Assembly (NCBI GenBank): GCA_018711135.1
Contig: DVIS01000027.1
Coordinates: 1 to 37,750 of the forward strand
Reading direction: 5' to 3'
Source of the DNA: Candidatus Onthousia faecavium
GTDB lineage: Bacteria > Bacillota_I > Bacilli_A > RF39 > UBA660
DNA length: 37,750 nt
This document shows positions 1 through 5,422 of this stretch, piece after piece (within the stretch, counting starts at the first letter, position 1; every line of letters begins with the position of its first letter). The notes beneath the pieces are model-generated. The model worked only from the letters and a program-made list of their open reading frames with translations, made no database searches and was not told the origin of the DNA. Position numbers and translations under genes: made by a program.

Positions 1-177
1 CATACTTATAACATTATCACTTTCTGTATAAGTCATCGTAATAGCCCCACTTGTAATACTATTTACTTTAGTTCCTGTATCGGTATAACTAAAAGCGGCA
101 TAACTTACACCCACTACTGCTACAATCATTATTAAGATTAAACCTAATATTATGACTTTTTCTTTCTTTTTCTCCAT
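1..177 (-). CDS. TasA-like surface protein, N-terminal fragment (runs off the left end)
   Basis: Reading the minus strand from ATG at 177 gives 59 codons that stay open to the window edge, so the C-terminus is missing. The product starts with a lysine/glutamate-rich tip (MEKKKEKV), one membrane or signal segment ending in SYAAFSYT, then a VNSITSGAITMTYTES stretch. This is nearly the same as the start of the full-length protein at 19409-20674, so it is a paralogue. The signal plus the following beta-rich start resembles TasA/camelysin-type proteins handled by SipW-like signal peptidases (family knowledge). A Shine-Dalgarno AAAGGAG lies about 10 nt upstream. It has its own repeated leader (247-397). 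What the missing C-terminal domain is cannot be seen. Confidence 0.85.
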   Translation of the reverse strand, partial: MEKKKEKVIILGLILIMIVAVVGVSYAAFSYTDTGTKVNSITSGAITMTYTESDNVISM

Positions 178-246
178 TTTCTTTAACTCCTTTATCAATA
201 TTTTTGACATTAGTTATATCATACCCTATTTTTTAATCTTTATACT

Positions 247-262
247 CTGGCTATATAACCAG
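247..262. promoter_or_regulatory. 16-bp near-palindrome upstream of the TasA-like gene (copy 1)
   Basis: CTGGCTATATAACCAG is an inverted repeat with one mismatch. The same element, perfect, is at 20754-20769 upstream of the paralogue, in the same position relative to the terminator and the gene. It lies upstream of a conserved AATAGGGT...TATAA stretch that could hold the -10. Likely a protein-binding site; the factor is unknown. Confidence 0.5.
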
Positions 263-272
263 TTTACACATC

Positions 273-305
273 AAAAAAAGAACAGAATCCTCCTATCCTG
301 CTCTT
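273..305 (-). terminator. Intrinsic terminator at the end of the leader ORF (copy 1)
   Basis: On the minus strand an 11-bp stem (AAGAGCAGGAT / ATTCTGTTCTT, two G-U pairs) with loop AGGAGG is followed by seven T. The stop codon of the small ORF 293-397 is in the loop region. The same hairpin is at 20782-20813. It would end a leader transcript before the TasA-like gene, so it may be an attenuator or the end of a separate small mRNA. Confidence 0.75.
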
Positions 306-397
306 ATGTCATGACGAAAGAAAGTAATTAAATTACTAGTAAACTGCCCCCCCCAGTTAACACACCGTAAACCGAATATATCTGCCATTTTTTTCAT
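293..397 (-). CDS. 34-residue leader peptide or small protein upstream of TasA-like gene (copy 1)
   Basis: ATG at 397 is preceded by AGAAGG with 8 nt spacing, and the frame runs 34 codons to TAG. The peptide starts MKKMADIFGLRC, then contains VNWGGQF and ends TFFRHDIRAG. The paralogous leader at 20801-20902 encodes VTWGGHF ... TFFNHGIRAG in the same place with an in-frame one-codon length difference, which favours translation over chance. The last codons form the 5' arm of a terminator, so IRAG may be conserved by RNA structure. The WGG codons contain a run of eight G. A TG-extended -10 (TGCTATTAT) is visible about 30 nt upstream. Function unknown: leader peptide for attenuation, independent small protein, or remnant of a gene end. 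Confidence 0.5.
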   Translation of the reverse strand: MKKMADIFGLRCVNWGGQFTSNLITFFRHDIRAG

Positions 398-439
398 ATT
401 TAAGACCTTCTTTCTATCTTTTACTAACTTAATAATAGC

Positions 440-466
440 AAAAAAAAAGAACTTAGACAAGTCCTT
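440..466 (-). terminator. Intrinsic terminator after rubrerythrin
   Basis: Minus-strand stem AAGGACTT / AAGTTCTT (8 bp, one G-U) with loop GTCT, followed by a run of T (complement of 440-448). It starts directly at the rubrerythrin stop codon. Confidence 0.85.
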
Positions 467-1009
467 TTATTCATAGTTATTAGCTTTAACTTCCATAAAG
501 CTTCTTGGATGATTACATACTGGGCAAACATCAAGAGCATCTTTACCAATGTAAACATGTCCACAATTACGACAAATCCAAATCTTGTCTCCATCTTTAT
601 GGAATACACGATCATCTTTAACATTCTTTAATAATGTTAAATATCTTTCCTCATGTTCTTTTTCAATTTTAGCAACACTTTCAAATAAATATGCTAAACG
701 ATCAAATCCTTCTTCACGAGCAGTTTCAGCAAAACCTTTATACATATCAGTCCATTCATAGTTTTCACCAGCTGCTGCATCTTCTAAGTTAGTCATAGTA
801 TCAGGAATATCTCCACCATGAAGTTCTTTAAACCATAATTTAGCATGTTCCTTTTCATTATTAGCTGTTTCTTCAAAAATGGCAGCTATTTGTTCATATC
901 CATCTTTACGAGCTTTTGAAGCATAATAAGTATACTTATTACGAGCTTGACTTTCTCCTGCGAAAGCTGTCATTAAATTTTGTTCTGTTTTTGAACCTTT
1001 TAGTTCCAT
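467..1009 (-). CDS. rbr: Rubrerythrin
   Basis: 180 residues, the usual length for a single rubrerythrin. It reduces hydrogen peroxide to water in the cytoplasm of anaerobes, using electrons from NAD(P)H-rubredoxin routes. The N-terminal ferritin-like four-helix domain (about 1-140) shows the diiron ligand pattern: AGES in helix 1, ETANNEKEH in helix 2, and [15 protein letters not shown] in the fourth helix. The C-terminal rubredoxin-like part (about 143-175) has the two Cys pairs CRNC and CPVC that bind one Fe. ATG at 1009 is preceded by GGAAGG. It is the last gene of a perR-hydrogenase-rbr set, 41 nt after the hydrogenase and closed by a terminator, so peroxide control through the upstream PerR-like repressor is likely (inference). 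Confidence 0.95.
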   Translation of the reverse strand: MELKGSKTEQNLMTAFAGESQARNKYTYYASKARKDGYEQIAAIFEETANNEKEHAKLWFKELHGGDIPDTMTNLEDAAAGENYEWTDMYKGFAETAREEGFDRLAYLFESVAKIEKEHEERYLTLLKNVKDDRVFHKDGDKIWICRNCGHVYIGKDALDVCPVCNHPRSFMEVKANNYE

Positions 1010-1027
1010 ATAATTACCTTCCTTCTA

Positions 1028-1042
1028 TTATAATATTTATAT
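1028..1042. promoter_or_regulatory. Possible second PerR-type box before rubrerythrin
   Basis: TTATAATATTTATAT matches 12 of the 14 defined positions of the PerR box TTATAATNATTATAA. It is in the 41-nt gap between hydrogenase and rubrerythrin, just upstream of the Shine-Dalgarno site. In such AT-rich DNA a chance match is quite possible. Confidence 0.3.
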
Positions 1043-1050
1043 TAAAGAGA

Positions 1051-2361
1051 TTACTCTCCTAATATACTACTACGATCTTTAAAGCTTGTATGCAATATTT
1101 TTAAAGCCTTATCACTACCTGGTTCTTTTAAATATGTTTTATAAATACTTATGATATCGGGGTTAGCATAACTTGCTTTAATTTTATTCTTATTATCATC
1201 TAGGTATAGGGCAAGAGATCTTTTCATATTAATTTCTCTTTGTTTATTAATAGCACCTAAAACTTGACCGCCGCCTCCAACACAACCGTTAGGACAATTC
1301 ATAACTTCAATAAAGTCATAATCAGTTAATTCTTTTAATACTTCTTCAATATTTGGCATGCCACTAACTGCAGCGACTTTTAAAGAATATTTTCCTAAAT
1401 TAACTGTAGCTTTCTTGACTTTATTATCTCCTCTAATCGCTTCAAAGTCAAATAATTCTTCTTTTTCTTCGCCAGTTAAGAAATAGTTAGCACATCTTAA
1501 AACAGCTTCTAAGACACCCCCACTAGATCCAAAGATAAGACCTGCGCCACTACCTTTAGCAAGGATACTATCAAACTCTTTGGGCTTAACTTTGCTAATA
1601 TCAATGTTACTTTCTTTTAAAAGAAGAACCAATTCACTTGTCGTAAGAGCTATATCCATTCCCATCTCTGTTCTTTTTATTTCAAATTTCTTCGCGGTGC
1701 AAGGGACTACCACGACATTTATAATGGCACTTTTTGCAATATTTTGCATCTTTGAGAAATAAGTGTTTATAATAGCAGATTGACAAGCGATAGGACTTTT
1801 TGTAGTCGATAAATGATTTAATAATGAGGGATGATATATTTCTAAGTATTTAACCCATGATGGGCAACAGGAAGTAAACATTGGTAGATTTTCTTTAGCT
1901 TCTTTTCGTCTGATTAGCTCAGTAGCTTCTTCCATTATTGTAAGGTCAGCACCAAAAGTTACATCAAAGACATAATCAAAGCCTGCCATTTTTAAAGCTC
2001 CAATCAATTCTTTTTCAAGAAAAGTCCCTGGGTCTTGATTAAATCCTTCCCCAATTGATGTTCTAACAGCGGGAGCAATAGAAATAGTAACAATTTTTTC
2101 CGTATCATGCAGATAATTTAACACTCTTTTATAATCATATTTAGGTATCAAAGCCCCAACAGGACAATTCAAAATACACTGACCACAGTTAATACATACT
2201 GCTTCTTTTGCTTTCATATGATCATATTTAACACCAACAAAATCCTCACAAATAGTTTTACATCTACCACAATTAATACACTGCTCTTCAATTCTCTGAA
2301 TTGCAATATTATCAAAAGCAATCTTTACTGCTTTATCTTTACAAGAATCATTTGATACCAT
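1051..2361 (-). CDS. [FeFe]-hydrogenase catalytic subunit, two-cluster type
   Basis: 436 residues. Two [4Fe-4S] ferredoxin motifs are at the N-terminus (Cys 28/31/34/38 and 56/59/62/66). The H-cluster domain has all three signatures: TSCCPSW with Cys165-166, VPCTAKKFE with Cys221, and VMNCPNGCVGGGGQ with Cys356 and Cys360; FGSSGGVLEA (Glu285) fits the proton path. All cysteine ligands of the active site and the proton-relay cysteine are present, so it should be catalytic, interconverting protons and H2 with ferredoxin. The size is smaller than clostridial CpI, which has extra clusters. Subgroup (A, B or C) cannot be assigned by eye. The HydEFG maturases are not in the window. ATG at 2361 has GAGGT 8 nt upstream and overlaps the end of the perR-like gene by 14 nt, so the two are translationally linked. 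Confidence 0.9.
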   Translation of the reverse strand: MVSNDSCKDKAVKIAFDNIAIQRIEEQCINCGRCKTICEDFVGVKYDHMKAKEAVCINCGQCILNCPVGALIPKYDYKRVLNYLHDTEKIVTISIAPAVRTSIGEGFNQDPGTFLEKELIGALKMAGFDYVFDVTFGADLTIMEEATELIRRKEAKENLPMFTSCCPSWVKYLEIYHPSLLNHLSTTKSPIACQSAIINTYFSKMQNIAKSAIINVVVVPCTAKKFEIKRTEMGMDIALTTSELVLLLKESNIDISKVKPKEFDSILAKGSGAGLIFGSSGGVLEAVLRCANYFLTGEEKEELFDFEAIRGDNKVKKATVNLGKYSLKVAAVSGMPNIEEVLKELTDYDFIEVMNCPNGCVGGGGQVLGAINKQREINMKRSLALYLDDNKNKIKASYANPDIISIYKTYLKEPGSDKALKILHTSFKDRSSILGE

Positions 2362-2740
2362 CTTTTTCTACCTCACTATTACTGCAGTTAGGGCAAACTC
2401 CTTCTAATAAGAGATCCACTTTAAAAATATTTAGATCTTTAGTTGATAATAAATTAACAATGAAATCATGATTGAGGTTAAGATCAATAATTTTACCACA
2501 ACGTAAACAATAGAAATGATAGTGTTCTTTATGATAATCATAATGAATACCATTAGGGCAAGCAATTCTTAAAATCTTATTATCTAAAACAAGTTTATTA
2601 ATTGTTCTATAAATAGTCGCTTGACCAATATTAGGATATTCACTATTAACTAAATCACACAATTCTTTAATCGTTGGATGTGATTTAGACTCTTTGAGTA
2701 TCTCTAAAATCTGTTGTTGTTGTTTTGTATTTCTTTCCAT
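2348..2740 (-). CDS. perR: Fur-family regulator, PerR-like
   Basis: 130 residues. N-terminal winged helix (about 1-75, with QATIYRTINKL as recognition helix) and C-terminal metal-binding dimer domain. By alignment to B. subtilis PerR from memory, all five regulatory-metal ligands are kept: His in SHPT (His37), Asp in YDY (Asp85), both His of EHYH (His91, His93) and Asp of IIDL (Asp104). The structural zinc pairs CLRC and CPNC are present. PerR senses peroxide by iron-catalysed oxidation of His37/His91. Linkage to rubrerythrin supports PerR over Fur, although the operator at 2754-2768 is Fur-type in sequence. I place the start at ATG 2740, which has AGGTGG just upstream; TTG at 2743 would be too close to it. 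Confidence 0.85.
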   Translation of the reverse strand: MERNTKQQQQILEILKESKSHPTIKELCDLVNSEYPNIGQATIYRTINKLVLDNKILRIACPNGIHYDYHKEHYHFYCLRCGKIIDLNLNHDFIVNLLSTKDLNIFKVDLLLEGVCPNCSNSEVEKDGIK

Positions 2741-2753
2741 CAAACCACCTTAT

Positions 2754-2768
2754 TGATAATTATTATCA
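2754..2768. promoter_or_regulatory. Perfect Fur/PerR-type operator
   Basis: TGATAATTATTATCA is an exact 7-1-7 inverted repeat, identical to the Bacillus Fur box TGATAATNATTATCA. It begins at about the transcription start of the perR promoter and ends 14 nt before the perR ATG, a classical repressor position giving autoregulation of the whole operon. Confidence 0.85.
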
Positions 2769-2774
2769 TTTAAA

Positions 2775-2803
2775 ATTATAGTAGTTCTCCTTCTTCTTGT
2801 CAA
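2775..2803 (-). promoter_or_regulatory. Sigma-A promoter of the perR-hydrogenase-rbr operon
   Basis: Consensus TTGACA (2798-2803) and TATAAT (2775-2780) on the minus strand with exactly 17 bp between them. Being perfect, it needs a repressor; the operator lies directly downstream. Confidence 0.9.
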
Positions 2804-2856
2804 TCGTTTTCACACATTATTTTAAAGTTCAACATATTCTATAATAGGTGATCTTT

Positions 2857-3078
2857 ATGAGATTTAAAGGCAATAAACATAGTTTCTTTTGTAGATGTAA
2901 TTTTTGTAAACAAAAAAGAAGAAATAATATCTTCTATTTAGGGGCTTTACTGTCTTTAGTAGTAATTATTTGTTATCAAGCTATTATTTTACTAATTGTC
3001 GTTACAAGATTTAATGCTCTTCTTCTTTTATTAGAACTAATTTTATTTATTATGTTGGTGATTTTCTTGATTATATGA
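2857..3078 (+). CDS. Small Cys-containing two-helix membrane protein, unknown function
   Basis: 73 residues from ATG 2857, which has the extended Shine-Dalgarno AGGTGAT at the right distance; the GTG at 2848 is part of that site, not a start. The basic N-terminus has the Cys motif CRCNFC (about residues 12-17) followed by KQKRR, then two hydrophobic segments (about 26-48 and 53-73) reaching the C-terminus. TATAAT at 2840-2845 lies close to the start, so the 5' leader may be very short. It is one of only two plus-strand genes here, transcribed away from perR, and its end runs 36 nt into the end of the ysxE-like gene. I do not recognise the family; the charge pattern suggests a cytoplasmic N-terminus. 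Confidence 0.6.
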   Translation: MRFKGNKHSFFCRCNFCKQKRRNNIFYLGALLSLVVIICYQAIILLIVVTRFNALLLLLELILFIMLVIFLII

Positions 3079-3924
3079 GACAAAATCACTTGTAAGTTTT
3101 AATTTATCAAAAAAAGTGACTAGTTCCCCACATTTATCTAAAGATGAAGGATAAATATCTATTTTTTCTGGAATAACAAGATTGATAATTAAATATAACA
3201 TTTCTTCTTCTTTATACTGATATTTGTGTTGATAAAATCTAAAATTACTTCTCATATCTGTATCTTGGTAATTTTTATGATAAAAGGAAATAAAGTCTTC
3301 ACTAACTGCACCTAAATGAGCATTTTCAAGACTAATTAGGTATCCTTCATCGTTATTAGTAACTAAAAAGTGATCTAACTCTAATTTACCATGACAATAG
3401 ACAAGACGTTCTGTCTTTTTCTCTTTAACAAGGCTATACCACTTTTCTAAAACATGTTTTGCATAATTTAAAGCTTGATAAATAATTGAAGAATTACGTA
3501 TAAATAAGTATTCACTAGGAGCCATATAAACCTTACTTTCAACGACATCTTGTAATGTATAATAGTAATTTTCTAAATAAATTATTCTCTCTTTATAAGT
3601 ATCATACTCTTCTTTTATTTTATCTTTATCTAACTCTTTATATGTAGTTGTCTTATTTTCTAAAAGGCTAAGAACATACATTAATCTTTTTGCTTTTTCA
3701 TCTTTATCGAGCTTTAATGATTCCAAATAATCAAAGTACAAGTCATTTTCTTTAATTTCTAAAGGTCGTAAATAGTTATTAAAACCATGATCATCTAAAT
3801 AGTGATAAATATCTAAAATATCATATCTTTTTTTCTTTTTAACCACTATTTTTCTTTTATCATCATAATTTATTACTTTTACACTTTTAACATAACTATA
3901 CTTAGTTATTTTCTTTTCATCCAT
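3043..3924 (-). CDS. YsxE/CotS-like kinase-fold spore coat protein
   Basis: 293 residues. In Bacillus, ysxE follows spoVID and encodes a coat-associated protein of the aminoglycoside phosphotransferase-like CotS family. Here the same neighbour relation holds: the start (ATG 3924) overlaps the end of the spoVID-like gene by 8 nt with only a weak ribosome site of its own, so coupling is likely. The centre has LVYCHGKLELDHFLV (about 184-198), matching the catalytic-loop region of the fold, but the order is HGKLELD instead of the usual HGDxxxxN, and a DFG-like Asp is not clear (SLENAHLG). It may therefore be a pseudokinase. Function is taken mainly from position plus fold. Confidence 0.6.
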   Translation of the reverse strand: MDEKKITKYSYVKSVKVINYDDKRKIVVKKKKRYDILDIYHYLDDHGFNNYLRPLEIKENDLYFDYLESLKLDKDEKAKRLMYVLSLLENKTTTYKELDKDKIKEEYDTYKERIIYLENYYYTLQDVVESKVYMAPSEYLFIRNSSIIYQALNYAKHVLEKWYSLVKEKKTERLVYCHGKLELDHFLVTNNDEGYLISLENAHLGAVSEDFISFYHKNYQDTDMRSNFRFYQHKYQYKEEEMLYLIINLVIPEKIDIYPSSLDKCGELVTFFDKLKLTSDFVSYNQENHQHNK

Positions 3925-4747
3925 CTGTTTCTACTGAGGTTGGAATAATTAATTTGCTTCCTACCTTAAGATTATCTAGATCATTATACTCGTGTAGAGC
4001 TTCTCTTGTGGTTTTATACTTTTGAATAACATCATCGATATTATCATTTTCTCTTAAAATATAGATAGAATATGTCGCATATGTTTCTTTAGTATTAGCA
4101 AAAGCGGAAAAAATAGAATCCATGACCTCATTATTATCTTGTTTTTCTTTAACAGTCGTATTGGTATTTTCTTTTGACACTTTTTCTTCACCACCTATAT
4201 TTATATCAAGAGAATTTAAAAGTTCATCTTGGGTTTGATTACTAGTTTCTAAAACCTCTATTTCTTCTTGTTCATTATTCATTTCTTCTCTAATTGAATC
4301 ATTTTCTATTTTTTCATTTTTTTCTTCTTTAAAATCTTCTAACTCTATATTATTTTTTTCTTCACTTTTTTCATCATTAGCATTTTTTTCCGTATTGTTT
4401 TCTTCTTCAACTGATATTTCTATCTTTTCTAGTCCTTCTATCAACAACTCTATATTTAGTACTAAAGTTTCTTCGTTAACTACCTTATAAGTAAAATTAT
4501 TAATTGTTACATTTCTCTTAGTTTCTTCTAAAGGTGTTGTTAGCATAATTTCTACGGGTATTTTATAATTAAATTCTTCTTCAATAGTGCTAGCTTCCGT
4601 CATTTTATAAGTACCACTAATTATTAAGTTTCCTTCTATCTCATTATCGTTTATAAATGTTAATTCTTGTTCAAGAGCGATACTGGTAATTTCCCCTATC
4701 ATGGTCTTAAAAGTTATTTCTTTTTCTAATGACATAACCTTTCGCAT
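3917..4747 (-). CDS. spoVID: SpoVID-like spore coat morphogenetic protein with LysM domain
   Basis: 276 residues in three parts. The N-terminal beta-rich domain (about 1-115) has FKTMIGEITSIALEQ and EGNLIISGTYKMTEAS, typical of SpoVID. A very acidic low-complexity linker (about 116-220) is full of Glu, Asn and Lys. The C-terminus (about 228-270) is a LysM motif (YILRENDNIDDVIQKYKTT ... LKVGSKLIIP). SpoVID guides encasement of the forespore by coat proteins; LysM contacts peptidoglycan or its precursor lipid II. Start ATG 4747 has AGGAGG 8 nt upstream. A TATACAAT (4773-4780, minus strand) resembles a sigma-E -10, but no well-spaced -35 is visible. B. subtilis SpoVID is much longer, so this is a compact version. 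Confidence 0.75.
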   Translation of the reverse strand: MRKVMSLEKEITFKTMIGEITSIALEQELTFINDNEIEGNLIISGTYKMTEASTIEEEFNYKIPVEIMLTTPLEETKRNVTINNFTYKVVNEETLVLNIELLIEGLEKIEISVEEENNTEKNANDEKSEEKNNIELEDFKEEKNEKIENDSIREEMNNEQEEIEVLETSNQTQDELLNSLDINIGGEEKVSKENTNTTVKEKQDNNEVMDSIFSAFANTKETYATYSIYILRENDNIDDVIQKYKTTREALHEYNDLDNLKVGSKLIIPTSVETDG

Positions 4748-4784
4748 TTTATCTTCCTCCTAATTCTAATATATTGTATAGAAA

Positions 4785-4823
4785 AAAGATTATGACCGTT
4801 TTCTAATTTTTGTCATAATCTTT
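4785..4823 (-). terminator. Intrinsic terminator inside the end of the 210-residue gene
   Basis: Perfect 12-bp inverted repeat AAAGATTATGAC / GTCATAATCTTT on the minus strand, followed by T residues. The 5' arm and loop encode the last residues of the gene 4790-5422. It separates the lon unit from spoVID, which must have its own promoter. Confidence 0.75.
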
Positions 4824-5422
4824 TCTTTCTCTTTCTTAGTGTCAAAACTTTGCAAACAGCTTTTTAATTGAAATATGGTATTATCAGAAAGATCATTTTT
4901 ATTATTTTCTAAATCTAATAACATGATATATAGATAGTAAGAAGCAGCAGTATTTTTCTCATAATAATCTTTATATGTATATTTTAAATAATTAGCCGCA
5001 TAAATAATATAAGGACTAGTATCAATAGATGTTGCTTCTTTTTCTTGTAATAACATATTTTCCAAACATACAAGATCAAGGTATTCTTTTCTATCAAAGT
5101 AATAGCCATGTTTAAATCTTTCTCTATCAAGATAAGATGTTACCAAGGCATTTTTAGTTTGAGAATCTAAATTAGCTAAAGAATTTAATTTTTCTAAAGT
5201 TTTTTTATCGTGATTAAAAATAGAAACCATAATTGAAGCTTGAAGAATACTTTTATCAACTAATAAGAATTCTTTTTCTATTTCAATTAATTTATTAAGC
5301 ATTTTGCTCGTCTTGTTAGCCTCGCTATTTAACAAAATAAAATTACTATCAAAAGATGCTAACGTTGCTTTAAATTCACTTATTTTTAATCTTTCTTTTA
5401 TTTTTAAATTTGTTAATTGCAT
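4790..5422 (-). CDS. Protein of unknown function downstream of lon
   Basis: 210 residues, mostly charged and leucine-rich, predicted helical throughout, with no membrane segment, signal peptide or Cys motif that I can see. The N-terminus (KIKERLKISEFKATLASF) and the C-terminal KKEKEKIMTKIRKRS are basic. It overlaps the end of lon by 10 nt, so it is made from the lon message, and it ends in a terminator. In Bacillus the gene after lon is the GTPase ysxC; this protein has no P-loop, so it is not that. A role as Lon partner or adaptor is possible only by position. No family recognised. Confidence 0.7.
   Translation of the reverse strand: MQLTNLKIKERLKISEFKATLASFDSNFILLNSEANKTSKMLNKLIEIEKEFLLVDKSILQASIMVSIFNHDKKTLEKLNSLANLDSQTKNALVTSYLDRERFKHGYYFDRKEYLDLVCLENMLLQEKEATSIDTSPYIIYAANYLKYTYKDYYEKNTAASYYLYIMLLDLENNKNDLSDNTIFQLKSCLQSFDTKKEKEKIMTKIRKRS

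Noticed and set aside
424-624. Minus-strand ORF overlapping the rubrerythrin gene in another frame
   Set aside because: Lies fully over well-supported rubrerythrin codons and the terminator, and has no ribosome site.
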